Shown: positions 9,190 through 16,916, numbered from the stretch's first letter. The stretch is 21,911 nucleotides of DNA from Bacillaceae bacterium UBA7792 (GCA_002480735.1 DLCS01000019.1:16165-38075); one strand, 5' to 3'. The notes: a model not told the origin generated them from the sequence alone. Made by a program: numbers and translations.

Positions 9190-9219
9190 AGTATAGGATT
9201 TGAGATGAGGGGTGATTAG

Positions 9220-9690
9220 ATGAAATGGGTTGCAAAAGATATTGAAGTGTATTTAGGTGCAAAAGAATATGTGGATACAGTGGTACTGCCATTACTTCCT
9301 GTTTCTTTTGCAGATGATATTAAACAAACAGCATCGATGACGGAGTTCATTACTTTATTATCAGGACAGCTGGAAAGACAATTTAAGGGAAGGCTTCTGA
9401 TGCTTCCTGGCTTTTCATACATAAAGACTGAGTCAGAGGAAAAACTGTTAGAAACTGTGAATCATTGGGGAGCGGAATTTGTCAAACAGGGATTCAAGCA
9501 TGTCTTTTTTGTCACGTCTGACAGCGACTGGAAAGCGAGAGAAGATAAGCTTGATGGCTCATTGATTTGGCTTCCTTTCTTACCGCTAGAACATATGGAT
9601 AAAAATTATCTCAATTCTATTTTAGAAGACCAAGTGAAGCAAATGATCAGTCTCTTTATTAAAAAGTGGCAAGACCGTGACTCGCAGTGA
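9220..9690 (+). CDS. ypiF: DUF2487-family protein YpiF
   Basis: This 156-residue protein of unknown function corresponds to B. subtilis YpiF by position directly upstream of qcrA and by its N-terminus (MKWVAKDIEVYL, then DTVVLPLLPV), which is typical of the DUF2487 family. It looks cytosolic: no signal peptide or membrane helix. Alternating strand and helix segments (GRLLMLPGF, KHVFFVTSD, GSLIWLPFLPL) suggest a small alpha/beta fold. GAGGGGTGA precedes the ATG. Its neighbour hints at a link to the cytochrome bc complex, but nothing in the sequence proves one. Its last codons lie inside a nested inverted repeat (9666-9711). Confidence 0.85.
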   Translation: MKWVAKDIEVYLGAKEYVDTVVLPLLPVSFADDIKQTASMTEFITLLSGQLERQFKGRLLMLPGFSYIKTESEEKLLETVNHWGAEFVKQGFKHVFFVTSDSDWKAREDKLDGSLIWLPFLPLEHMDKNYLNSILEDQVKQMISLFIKKWQDRDSQ

Positions 9691-9711
9691 ATTTAGTCAC
9701 ACAGTTGCCAC
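9666..9711 (+). other. two-tier stem-loop spanning the end of ypiF
   Basis: GTGGCAA (9666-9672) pairs with TTGCCAC (9705-9711). Inside that, GTGACT (9677-9682) pairs with AGTCAC (9695-9700), with a 4/4 internal loop and a 12-base apical loop. The ypiF stop lies within it. Without a T run it is not a standard terminator; it may be a processing or stability element between ypiF and qcrA, or a weak terminator. Confidence 0.5.
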
Positions 9712-9731
9712 GGTTTAAGTGATTTATTATA

Positions 9732-9760
9732 TTGACCAAAGGTATAGATTGATATATCAT
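9732..9760 (+). promoter_or_regulatory. SigA-type promoter for qcrABC
   Basis: TTGACC and TATCAT are separated by exactly 17 bp, each one base from consensus, 75 bases before the qcrA start. This lets qcrABC be transcribed independently of ypiF. Confidence 0.6.
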
Positions 9761-9834
9761 GGTTATGTCCTAGTTTTATATTGTGTTGAATGATGTCCGT
9801 TGGACTACAATTTCATAATAGAGGGGGGAAAGGT

Positions 9835-10341
9835 ATGAGCAAACAGCGCGTAACAAGACGTCAATTCCTAAACTATACACTTACTGGTGTTGGTGGATTC
9901 ATGGCTGCAGGGATGTTAATGCCAATGGTTCGTTTTGCGGTTGACCCTGTGTTGAAGCATAATCCGGCGGGTGACTTTATTGTCACTGATAAGAAAATTT
10001 CGGATATTACAAATGAACCTGTACGAGTAGACTTTTCTTTTGAACAGCAGGATGCTTGGTACACTGCTGAGGTAACGAATACGGCATGGGTATATAAAGA
10101 TGACAAGGGAGAGATTGTCGCATTATCTCCAGTTTGTAAGCATTTAGGCTGTACCGTAGACTGGAATACGGACAAGGCAAATCCAGAACATTTCTTCTGT
10201 CCATGTCATAATGGATTGTACACAAAGGATGGTACGAACGTACCTGGTACACCACCATCAGCTCCGCTTGATGTATATCCATACAAAGAAGTTGATGGAT
10301 ATTTGGCTTTAGGTAAAGCAGCACCGCGAAAGGAGGCGTAA
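9835..10341 (+). CDS. qcrA: menaquinol:cytochrome c reductase Rieske iron-sulfur subunit
   Basis: QcrA is the Rieske [2Fe-2S] subunit of the menaquinol:cytochrome c oxidoreductase. It takes electrons from menaquinol at the outer face of the membrane. The 168-residue protein begins with a twin-arginine type signal anchor, RVTRRQFLN (5-13) plus a hydrophobic helix to about residue 36. The cluster motifs are CKHLGC (Cys101, His103, Cys106) and CPCH (Cys122, Cys124, His125): the first Cys/His of each motif pair ligate iron and Cys106-Cys124 form the usual disulfide. The ATG at 9835 is chosen over the in-frame ATG at 9790 because GAGGGGGGAAAGG lies directly before it and the N-terminus then matches B. 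subtilis QcrA. qcrB follows after three bases. Confidence 0.96.
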   Translation: MSKQRVTRRQFLNYTLTGVGGFMAAGMLMPMVRFAVDPVLKHNPAGDFIVTDKKISDITNEPVRVDFSFEQQDAWYTAEVTNTAWVYKDDKGEIVALSPVCKHLGCTVDWNTDKANPEHFFCPCHNGLYTKDGTNVPGTPPSAPLDVYPYKEVDGYLALGKAAPRKEA

Positions 10342-10344
10342 TCA

Positions 10345-11019
10345 TTGTTAAACAAGATTTATGATTGGGTAGATGAGCGTTTGGATATTACGCCTTTGTG
10401 GCGGGATATTGCAGACCATGAAGTTCCTGAACATGTAAACCCTGCACATCACTTTTCAGCGTTTGTTTACTGTTTCGGTGGTCTAACGTTCTTTGTAACA
10501 GTTATTCAAATTTTATCCGGTATGTTCTTAACGATGTACTATGTTCCGGATATCAAAAATGCTTGGGAATCCATTTATTACTTACAAAATGAAGTTGCTT
10601 TCGGACAAATTGTTCGGGGTATGCACCATTGGGGTGCGAGTTTAGTTATCGTAATGATGTTCTTACATACGTTACGTGTTTTCTTCCAAGGAGCATATAA
10701 GAAACCACGTGAGCTTAACTGGATCGTTGGGGTTCTCATTTTCTTTGTCATGCTAGCACTTGGGTTAACAGGTTATTTATTGCCTTGGGATATGAAAGCG
10801 TTATTTGCGACAAAAGTAACACTTAACATTATTGATTCTGTCCCATTTATAGGTGAATACTTAAAAATACTAATTGCCGGACATTCTGATATTGTAGGTG
10901 CACAAACAATCACTCGCTTCTTTGCGATTCATGTATTCTTCTTACCTGCCGCATTGTTTGGACTAATGGCTGCCCACTTCTTAATGATTCGCAAACAAGG
11001 TATTTCAGGTCCGTTGTAA
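10345..11019 (+). CDS. qcrB: menaquinol:cytochrome c reductase cytochrome b subunit
   Basis: QcrB is the short (224-residue) cytochrome b6-like subunit with four membrane helices. It holds the two b hemes and part of the quinol sites. Heme-ligand histidines are evident in RGMHHWGASLVIVMMFLHTLRVFF and in FAIHVFFLPAALFGLMAAHF. LGLTGYLLPWDMKA is the helix C/Qo-site region. Cys43 (in VYCFGG) matches the residue that covalently holds the extra heme c in Bacillus b6c-type complexes. The TTG start at 10345 has AAAGGAGGC upstream, inside the end of qcrA, implying coupling. The protein is nearly identical to the B. subtilis subunit as I remember it. Confidence 0.97.
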   Translation: MLNKIYDWVDERLDITPLWRDIADHEVPEHVNPAHHFSAFVYCFGGLTFFVTVIQILSGMFLTMYYVPDIKNAWESIYYLQNEVAFGQIVRGMHHWGASLVIVMMFLHTLRVFFQGAYKKPRELNWIVGVLIFFVMLALGLTGYLLPWDMKALFATKVTLNIIDSVPFIGEYLKILIAGHSDIVGAQTITRFFAIHVFFLPAALFGLMAAHFLMIRKQGISGPL

Positions 11020-11070
11020 AATTTTTTCGAACTCAATATTGTGAATTTTTAAAAGGAGGGGAATTGCTCC

Positions 11071-11841
11071 ATGCATCGTGGAAAAGGTATGAAGTTTGTG
11101 GGAGATTCACGTGTCCCTGCTTCAGGTCGTATGCCTAATATTCCGAAGGACTATTCGGAATATCCAGGAAAAACAGAAGCTTTCTGGCCAAACTTTCTTC
11201 TGAAGGAATGGCTCATTGGTGCTGTTTTCCTTGTAGGATTCTTATGTTTAACGGCTGTTCATCAGCCACCGCTGGAAAAAATCGCGGATCCGAGTGATAC
11301 AGCTTATATTCCGATGCCAGACTGGTATTTCTTATTCTTGTATCAATTATTAAAATATACTTATGCTTCAGGACCATATGGGCTTATCGGAGCATTGGTT
11401 ATTCCAGGGTTAGCTTTCGGTGCATTGCTTCTTGCTCCATTTATTGATCGTGGACCTGAGAGACGTCCATCGAAGCGTCCTTTAGCAACTGGTTTCATGC
11501 TTCTTGCTTTAGCTTCTATTACCTATTTAACTTGGGAATCTGTCGTTAATCACGACTGGGAAGCTGCAAAGGCACAAGGAGCCATTGTTGCGGATGTAGA
11601 AATTGATAAAGAATCAGATGGCTATAAGGCACTCGAAGCCTATACTTGTACGAGCTGCCATGGCGGTGACCTTGCGGGAAGCGGACAAAATCCAGCTCTT
11701 ATCGATACAGGTCTAACTGCTGAAGAAGTAGCTGATATTGCTAAGAATGGTAGAGGTGCGATGCCAGCTGGAATCTTCAAAGGGACCGATGAAGAGCTGA
11801 AAGCACTTTCTGAATTCATCGCTGGTTTATCATCTAAATAA
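11071..11841 (+). CDS. qcrC: menaquinol:cytochrome c reductase subunit IV/cytochrome c fusion
   Basis: QcrC is a natural fusion typical of Bacillus: an N-terminal part equivalent to the C-terminal half of cytochrome b (subunit IV) joined to a cytochrome c domain. The 256-residue protein has hydrophobic helices near 44-64, 103-123 and 138-155. PDWY at 83-86 is the Bacillus form of the Qo-site PEWY motif. The heme c site is CTSCH (Cys193, Cys196, His197), and Met231 in GAMPAG is the likely sixth ligand, in a domain exposed outside the cell. AAAAGGAGGGG precedes the ATG. It follows qcrB by 51 bp and ends the operon at a strong terminator. Confidence 0.97.
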   Translation: MHRGKGMKFVGDSRVPASGRMPNIPKDYSEYPGKTEAFWPNFLLKEWLIGAVFLVGFLCLTAVHQPPLEKIADPSDTAYIPMPDWYFLFLYQLLKYTYASGPYGLIGALVIPGLAFGALLLAPFIDRGPERRPSKRPLATGFMLLALASITYLTWESVVNHDWEAAKAQGAIVADVEIDKESDGYKALEAYTCTSCHGGDLAGSGQNPALIDTGLTAEEVADIAKNGRGAMPAGIFKGTDEELKALSEFIAGLSSK

Positions 11842-11849
11842 CTTTTACG

Positions 11850-11878
11850 AAAGCTGACGGAAATTCGTCAGCTTTTTT
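11850..11878 (+). terminator. Rho-independent terminator after qcrC
   Basis: AAAGCTGACG and CGTCAGCTTT form a perfect 10-bp stem with a six-base loop, followed by a T run. It lies 8 bases past the qcrC stop. Confidence 0.9.
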
Positions 11879-11908
11879 AATCTACATTGAAGAATGGAGG
11901 TGTTGGAT

Positions 11909-12502
11909 TTGAAGTGGATCTATTCAATCTTAGGCAATCGTTCGGTCCTTTGGCTGCTACTCCTCGTCAATTTCTTGGGAACTGCCTATGGCTATTATTG
12001 GTACAGAGACCAGCTGTCAAGGACACCTGATATTTTTTTAGCATTTGTTCCCGATAGCCCAACGGCTAGTTTGTTTTTTTTATTTGTGTTAGGCGCATTT
12101 ATTTTAGGAAAGAACCTTCCACTCTTTGAAGCTCTAGCCATTGTTACCCTATTTAAATATGGGATTTGGGCTGTTGTCATGAATTTTCTCGTCTTTATCG
12201 TTTCTGGAGAGCTGGACCCAATCGGGTTGATGCTCATGATTTCTCACGGTGCGATGGCAATAGAGGGAGTACTGTACGCTCCTTTTTACCGTTTTAAGCT
12301 CTGGCATTTGGTGGTTGCGGGGGTTTGGACTTTACATAATGACATCATTGATTATGTTTTCTTTATGATGCCGACCTATCATATGCTTAATGATTATATG
12401 CCGCAAATTGGTTATTTCACGTTCTGGTTAAGTGTAGCATCATTAGGGATTGCCTATTACTTCGTTTTACGAAAACAAAGATTTACTCTCTCCATTAAAT
12501 AG
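11909..12502 (+). CDS. ypjA: DUF1405 membrane protein YpjA
   Basis: This 197-residue integral membrane protein has about five hydrophobic helices, the first near residues 12-30. YGYYWYRDQL, FVPDSPTASLFF and WTLHNDIIDYVF are the conserved-looking segments that I associate with the DUF1405 (YpjA) family. Its function is unknown, but the place directly after qcrC is kept in B. subtilis. The TTG at 11909 was chosen because GGAGGTG ends six bases before it. The ATG at 11894 lies inside that ribosome binding site and would add five residues. No promoter is visible between the qcrC terminator and this gene, so read-through from qcrABC is possible. Confidence 0.88.
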   Translation: MKWIYSILGNRSVLWLLLLVNFLGTAYGYYWYRDQLSRTPDIFLAFVPDSPTASLFFLFVLGAFILGKNLPLFEALAIVTLFKYGIWAVVMNFLVFIVSGELDPIGLMLMISHGAMAIEGVLYAPFYRFKLWHLVVAGVWTLHNDIIDYVFFMMPTYHMLNDYMPQIGYFTFWLSVASLGIAYYFVLRKQRFTLSIK

Positions 12503-12644
12503 AGACCGTTCATATTGTTGGTCTAACCTTGTCCACCCTCTCATACGATTTAGTAGAAAGGGCTATTTTTGCATGGATGGTTACGTGTTGAAAATAGACG
12601 AACCATTGTGAAAGTGCAGATTGTAATGTGAGGGGGGACCGAAA

Positions 12645-13433
12645 TTGAAATGGAAAGCAGCTATTTTTTTAATGATTATGCTTGTTATTACACCAGTAAC
12701 GACACTTGCTACACATCATACATCCTCGATCGAAAAGCTTGATCAAATATCTGATGAGGCTCTTCAGTTGGTGAAATCCTCGCGCTATGAGGAAGCAAAA
12801 AAGCTCCTAGAATATTTTTCAGATCAGTTCTTGCTTTATACAATGGAAAATCACAGCTTCTCAATAGATGAAACACGGATTGTTACTCTTGCTCATAACG
12901 AGGCAATCGAGGCGATGAGCAGTGGGACGATGAATCATGAGGAACGAATCAATCGTGTGACCAAATTCCGATTAGCGATCGATGCAATCACCTCCTCCAA
13001 TCAGCCTCTTTGGACAGAGATGGAGGGACCGATCATGTCTGTTTTTGCAGGGGTGAAGGAGGCAGCATTAAATGGTGAAAATGAAAGCTTCCACTCCCAA
13101 TTGAATTCTTTCTTATCCCTTTATGAGACGATCTATCCGAGTATGAAGCTAAATGCCCCAGTTCAAACGGTACAAAAAATTGATGCGCGCATTCAATTTA
13201 TCGATGAATATCGACCGCAGATTCTATCCGATCAAACGAGCCAAATCGAATTAGAGGCATTGGAGCAGGATCTAAGGGATTTATTCGACCAAACCTCTGA
13301 GGATGAAGCAGATCCTTCCCTTTGGTGGGTGATCATTACAACTGGCAGTATCATCATCGTTACATTATCCTATGTCGGATGGAGAAAGTATAAGGGAGAA
13401 AAAGAAAAGGAAAGAGAGAAGAAAAGAATGTAA
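12645..13433 (+). CDS. ypjB: sporulation-type membrane protein YpjB
   Basis: This 262-residue protein matches YpjB, the founder of a Pfam family named for sporulation. A signal peptide spans residues 1-22 (hydrophobic IFLMIMLVITPV, cleavage likely after TLA). An outside helical domain fills about 25-225. A single membrane helix lies at 226-246 (WWVIITTGSIIIVTLSYVGW), followed by a short Lys/Glu-rich cytoplasmic tail. The topology is thus an extracytoplasmic domain anchored at its C-terminus. Its molecular role is not known. The TTG start at 12645 follows GAGGGGGG. The 142-bp gap after ypjA shows no clear terminator or promoter. Confidence 0.85.
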   Translation: MKWKAAIFLMIMLVITPVTTLATHHTSSIEKLDQISDEALQLVKSSRYEEAKKLLEYFSDQFLLYTMENHSFSIDETRIVTLAHNEAIEAMSSGTMNHEERINRVTKFRLAIDAITSSNQPLWTEMEGPIMSVFAGVKEAALNGENESFHSQLNSFLSLYETIYPSMKLNAPVQTVQKIDARIQFIDEYRPQILSDQTSQIELEALEQDLRDLFDQTSEDEADPSLWWVIITTGSIIIVTLSYVGWRKYKGEKEKEREKKRM

Positions 13434-13451
13434 TGGATAGATGCTTTTTGG

Positions 13452-13480
13452 TTGACTCCTATAATAACGATTACTAGAAT
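13452..13480 (+). promoter_or_regulatory. SigA-type promoter for the YugP-like gene
   Basis: TTGACT and TAGAAT are spaced by 17 bp, each with one mismatch to consensus, ending 37 bases before the ATG at 13518. Confidence 0.6.
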
Positions 13481-13517
13481 ATACATAACAACATTGTAAT
13501 GGAGGAACTGAGAAAAC

Positions 13518-14192
13518 ATGTTTCTGATTTATTTTGCTTTCATCGTTTTGATTCCAATCCTAGCTCAGCTCAAGGTGAAAGGGGCCTACTCCAAATATTC
13601 ACGAATCGCTTCTTCTTCCCATATGCGGGGTGCGGAGGTGGCGAGAAGAATACTTGATTCAAATGGATTGTATCATGTTGATGTAGTGGAAACACGCGGA
13701 CAATTAACCGATCATTATGATCCAAGATCAAAGACCGTCCGCTTATCTTCAGCTAACTACCACGGACATTCATTAGCAGCTGCTGCGATTGCGGCGCATG
13801 AGGTCGGACATGCCATACAGGACCAAGAGGACTATGCAGCCCTTCGACTTCGCCACGCATTAGTACCTGTTGCAAATATTGGTTCAAATTTATCCTGGAT
13901 TCTCATTATGGTTGGTCTTCTTGCACAGTTAAGTGGATTGCTCCTACTCGGGATTATTTTCATGGCTGCAGCCGTACTATTCCAACTCGTTACACTCCCG
14001 GTTGAGTTTAATGCATCTAATCGGGCGATGGATCAGGTTGTATCTCTAGGTATCATCCGTAATGATGAAGAGCGGCAAACGAAGAAGGTACTGAGTGCAG
14101 CGGCCCTAACATATGTCGCAGCTGCGGCCGTAGCAGTGCTAGAATTGCTTCGACTTGTATTGATCTTTACCGGAATGCAAAGAGACGAATAG
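13518..14192 (+). CDS. YugP-like membrane zinc metallopeptidase
   Basis: This 224-residue protein belongs to the YugP-type neutral zinc metallopeptidases. HEVGH at 94-98 supplies two zinc histidines and the catalytic Glu. PVEFNAS at 161-167 supplies the third ligand, Glu163, in the form usual for the family. Hydrophobic segments at 1-18, about 125-160 and 193-218 make it a membrane protein. RLSSANYHGHSLAAAAIAAHEVGHA is the conserved approach to the active site. Its substrates are unknown. GGAGGAA lies before the ATG. B. subtilis, as I recall, has yugP elsewhere and no such gene between ypjB and ypjC, so this is either a paralogue or a relocated yugP. It has its own promoter and ends at a shared bidirectional terminator. 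Confidence 0.9.
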   Translation: MFLIYFAFIVLIPILAQLKVKGAYSKYSRIASSSHMRGAEVARRILDSNGLYHVDVVETRGQLTDHYDPRSKTVRLSSANYHGHSLAAAAIAAHEVGHAIQDQEDYAALRLRHALVPVANIGSNLSWILIMVGLLAQLSGLLLLGIIFMAAAVLFQLVTLPVEFNASNRAMDQVVSLGIIRNDEERQTKKVLSAAALTYVAAAAVAVLELLRLVLIFTGMQRDE

Positions 14193-14235
14193 GAATTAGA
14201 AAAAGACAGCCAGACCGGCTGTCTTTTTCTAATTC
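14193..14235. terminator. perfect bidirectional terminator between convergent genes
   Basis: A 19-bp arm (14193-14211) is exactly complementary to 14217-14235 around the loop AGACC. The stem core is GACAGCC/GGCTGTC flanked by A5 on one side and T5 on the other, so a U run is produced on either strand. It serves the YugP-like gene (plus) and ypjC (minus). Confidence 0.92.
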
Positions 14236-14242
14236 TTACGTA

Positions 14243-15115
14243 TTATCTTTCAATTGGTCTCTTATTTTCATCTAATGTAAAGCCTTCCCCAAGAACATCA
14301 TGAACGACGCTGACGGATACAAATGCATGGGGATCAACCGATGTCACAAGGTTTTTTAATCGAACCATCTCATTTCTCCCGACCACACAGTAGAGGACAT
14401 CCTTTTCCTGCTTTGTGAAGGAGCCATGCCCTTTCAAAGCAGTTACCCCACGGTCCATCTCCTTCATAATTTTGGCAGAGATTTCATCGCTTTTTTCCGA
14501 GATGATCATTGCTCCCCGTGCGGAATGTCCTCCTTCTTGCATAAAGTCAATCACTCTTGCCCCGACGAACACCGCAACCAATGTATACATCGCTTCCCGA
14601 TAGGATAAGTAAAAAATTAGCGAAAGGGTGATGACGATAAAATCAAACATAAACATTGTCTTTCCCATGCTCCAGCCCAAATACTTTTGTCCGAGCCTTG
14701 CAATAATGTCGACACCACCGGTTGTTCCACCAAACCGAAAGATAATTCCAAGTCCAATTCCGATAAAAACACCGGCAAAGAGCGCTGCAAGAGTCATATC
14801 ATCGTTCAGCGGAATATCGAATTGATAGCGCTGGAAGAGCCAAAGAAAAATCGACACACTCACCGTCCCGATTAACGTGTACAAGAAGACATTTCTTCCA
14901 AGCAGCTTCCAGCCTATAAAAAAGACAGGGATATTCAATAGAAGGTTTGTATAGGACGGATCGATCTTAAAGAGAAAATAAAGCAGTAATGTGATCCCTG
15001 TAAAACCACCTTCAGCGAGATTGTTTTGCATATTAAAATGAACAATCCCAAAGGAAAAAATCGCCGAACCGAGCAATATGAAAAGAGTGTTCTTTATTTT
15101 AAGTCCAAAGAGCAT
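14243..15115 (-). CDS. ypjC: YitT-family membrane protein YpjC
   Basis: This 290-residue membrane protein matches the YitT/YpjC family: an N-terminal membrane domain of about five or six helices (residues 1-190, with EGGFTGITLLLYF and FRFGGTTGGVDIIARLG as conserved stretches) and a C-terminal cytosolic DUF2179 domain (from about 200, IISEKSDEISAKIMKEMDRGVT). Transport function is often assumed for the family but not proven. The start is placed at the ATG whose first base is 15115, eight bases after AGAGAGG. The upstream in-frame ATG (15121) is only two bases from that site and would add two residues. It is the only minus-strand gene here. Confidence 0.9.
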   Translation of the reverse strand: MLFGLKIKNTLFILLGSAIFSFGIVHFNMQNNLAEGGFTGITLLLYFLFKIDPSYTNLLLNIPVFFIGWKLLGRNVFLYTLIGTVSVSIFLWLFQRYQFDIPLNDDMTLAALFAGVFIGIGLGIIFRFGGTTGGVDIIARLGQKYLGWSMGKTMFMFDFIVITLSLIFYLSYREAMYTLVAVFVGARVIDFMQEGGHSARGAMIISEKSDEISAKIMKEMDRGVTALKGHGSFTKQEKDVLYCVVGRNEMVRLKNLVTSVDPHAFVSVSVVHDVLGEGFTLDENKRPIER

Positions 15116-15161
15116 AGACATTTCCTCTCTTTCAAATTCTTAACACCTTTAAAACGCTTTA

Positions 15162-15190
15162 ATTATAAGTGAACAAACTGGGAATGGCAA
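15162..15190 (-). promoter_or_regulatory. near-consensus SigA promoter for ypjC
   Basis: Read on the minus strand, TTGCCA (15190-15185) and a perfect TATAAT (15167-15162) are separated by 17 bp. Only one of the twelve positions differs from consensus. It lies 46 bases before the ypjC start. Confidence 0.7.
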
Positions 15191-15282
15191 CAAAGGATGG
15201 ATTTTTCTATCATGTTGTAGCTGTTTGAATCAAGAAATTAATAGAAGTTCCCATTGCTTTCACTCTATAAAAGAAAAAATAT

Positions 15283-15311
15283 TTGTAATGAGATTCTATA
15301 TTGTCTAGAAT
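15283..15311 (+). promoter_or_regulatory. candidate SigA promoter for the ypjD-birA operon
   Basis: TTGTAA and TAGAAT are spaced by 17 bp, 34 bases before the ypjD TTG start. It points away from the ypjC promoter within a 230-bp divergent intergenic region. Confidence 0.5.
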
Positions 15312-15345
15312 TAATTTTAATAGTGTAAGACAAGAGGTGACAAAA

Positions 15346-15678
15346 TTGGAGAAAGAAAAGACAGTAAAGGAGCTTCAAGCAGAAGTTCATGAATATATTT
15401 CTCAGTTCAAGGAAGGGTACTTCAGTCCTCTCGCTTTGATGGCGAGAATGACGGAGGAATTGGGGGAATTAGCACGGGAAGTCAATCATTATTATGGAGA
15501 AAAGCCAAAGAAAGCGACAGAGGATGAAAAAACGATCGAGGAAGAGCTAGGGGATGTTCTATTTGTATTAACCTGCTTTGCCAATTCATTAAATATTGAT
15601 TTGGAGCAGGCCCATGACCGGGTAATGACTAAATTTAAGACAAGAGATAAAGATCGTTGGACAAGGATTAAGGAGTGA
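15346..15678 (+). CDS. ypjD: MazG-like nucleotide pyrophosphohydrolase YpjD
   Basis: This 110-residue protein has the all-alpha NTP pyrophosphatase (MazG-like) fold. The metal-binding acidic motif is clear: [12 protein letters not shown] near residue 36, then [11 protein letters not shown] near 68, matching the ExxE...ExxD pattern. [10 protein letters not shown] ends the protein. Such enzymes hydrolyse non-canonical or excess nucleoside triphosphates to monophosphate and pyrophosphate; the true substrate of YpjD is not defined. The TTG at 15346 was chosen since AGAGGTG lies six bases upstream and the length then agrees with B. subtilis YpjD. The more upstream TTG at 15301 lies inside the promoter. 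It heads the dapB operon. Confidence 0.88.
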   Translation: MEKEKTVKELQAEVHEYISQFKEGYFSPLALMARMTEELGELAREVNHYYGEKPKKATEDEKTIEEELGDVLFVLTCFANSLNIDLEQAHDRVMTKFKTRDKDRWTRIKE

Positions 15679-15683
15679 ACAGA

Positions 15684-16484
15684 ATGACTAAGGTAAGGGT
15701 AATTATTGCCGGTCCAAGAGGAAGAATGGGCCGAGAAGCTGTGCAGCTTGTTGAAAGAACGGATGAGTATGAATTAGTGGGAGCCATCGATTACAAATAC
15801 GATGGAAAGCAACTTAGTGACATCGAAGGGTTTCAACATATACATATTCCTGTGTTTGGAAATATTGAATCATGCTTAAATTCAGTTCAAGCGGATGTTC
15901 TCATTGATTTAACAACACCAGAGGTGGGAATGCATCATACGAGAACAGCCTTGCTCCATGGGGTACGTCCAGTCGTAGGAACAACCGGTTTTCAGAAAGA
16001 GGATTTACAAGAGCTCGAGCAGATTTGCCATGAAAAAGAACTAGGCTGTATCATCGCACCTAATTTTGCTATTGGAGCCGTCCTAATGATGAAATTTGCG
16101 CAAATGGCTGGAAAATATTTCAGCGATATTGAAATCATTGAACTGCATCATGATGGGAAGCTTGATGCTCCTTCTGGTACGGCAGTGAAAACCGCCCAGA
16201 TGATCGCAGAAGTAAGAGAGAAGAAAACACAAGGCCATCCAAATGAAAAGGAAACAATCGCTGGGGCAAGAGGCGCTGATTATGAGGGTATGCATATTCA
16301 TTCCGTTAGACTTCCAGGCCTCATTGCGCATCAGCAGGTCATGTTTGGTGCAGACGGGCAGACCTTAACCATTAGGCATGATTCCTATAACCGCGCTTCG
16401 TTTATGTCAGGGGTCAAGCTTGCTGTTGATACCGTCATGAAAATGGATGTTTTTGTATACGGGCTTGAAAACATTATCGAGTAG
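15684..16484 (+). CDS. dapB: 4-hydroxy-tetrahydrodipicolinate reductase
   Basis: DapB makes tetrahydrodipicolinate, on the way to diaminopimelate for peptidoglycan, lysine, and dipicolinate of spores. The 266-residue protein starts with the nucleotide-binding [14 protein letters not shown] (7-20). It continues with IDLTTPE (74-80), VGTTGF (98-103), [14 protein letters not shown] (125-138) and the substrate motif [14 protein letters not shown] (153-166) with His155, His156 and Lys159. The ATG at 15684 has AAGGAG eight bases upstream, in the end of ypjD. An in-frame GTG at 15675 overlaps that ribosome binding site and is rejected. Length and ending (VYGLENIIE) agree with the B. subtilis enzyme. 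Confidence 0.96.
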   Translation: MTKVRVIIAGPRGRMGREAVQLVERTDEYELVGAIDYKYDGKQLSDIEGFQHIHIPVFGNIESCLNSVQADVLIDLTTPEVGMHHTRTALLHGVRPVVGTTGFQKEDLQELEQICHEKELGCIIAPNFAIGAVLMMKFAQMAGKYFSDIEIIELHHDGKLDAPSGTAVKTAQMIAEVREKKTQGHPNEKETIAGARGADYEGMHIHSVRLPGLIAHQQVMFGADGQTLTIRHDSYNRASFMSGVKLAVDTVMKMDVFVYGLENIIE

Positions 16485-16504
16485 ATAAGAAATGAGAGGA
16501 TAAG

Positions 16505-16915
16505 ATGAAGATTGCATTAATTGCTCATGATAAGAAAAAAGATGATATGGTCCGCTTTGTAACCGCCTATGAAAATATTCTCAAAGAGCATTCTCTTTTT
16601 GCAACAGGGACAACTGGTGCCAGGATTATGGAGGCAACAGGGCTTAAGGTGACTCGCTTTCAATCGGGTCCTCTCGGCGGGGATCAACAAATCGGTGCGA
16701 TGATTGCCAAAAATGAGATGGATGTTGTTCTATTTTTTCGCGATCCTCTCACAGCACAGCCCCATGAACCGGATGTATCTGCATTAATTCGTCTCAGTGA
16801 TGTATATTCTGTTCCCCTTGCGACAAATATGGGGACAGCAGAGGTTATCATTAAGGGCTTAGAGCGTGGGGACCTATCATGGCGAGAGATAATGGAGACT
16901 AGAAACGGAGACTAG
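16505..16915 (+). CDS. mgsA: methylglyoxal synthase
   Basis: MgsA converts dihydroxyacetone phosphate to methylglyoxal and phosphate, a bypass that relieves sugar-phosphate stress. The 136-residue protein has the expected length. Signature segments are [13 protein letters not shown] at the N-terminus, [24 protein letters not shown] with the likely catalytic Asp60, and [15 protein letters not shown] with His87 and Asp90, matching catalytic residues known from E. coli. AGAGGATA lies before the ATG. It sits directly before bacillithiol genes. This makes sense because bacillithiol takes part in methylglyoxal detoxification in B. subtilis. Confidence 0.96.
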   Translation: MKIALIAHDKKKDDMVRFVTAYENILKEHSLFATGTTGARIMEATGLKVTRFQSGPLGGDQQIGAMIAKNEMDVVLFFRDPLTAQPHEPDVSALIRLSDVYSVPLATNMGTAEVIIKGLERGDLSWREIMETRNGD

Positions 16916-16916
16916 C

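Noticed and set aside
10007..10345. 112-codon minus-strand open frame over qcrA
   Set aside because: It is antisense to the well-supported Rieske gene, and the translation is Cys/His/Leu-rich without domain features; a shadow frame.
12503..12524. AGACC/GGTCT hairpin after ypjA as a terminator
   Set aside because: Only five pairs with a 12-base loop and no T run.
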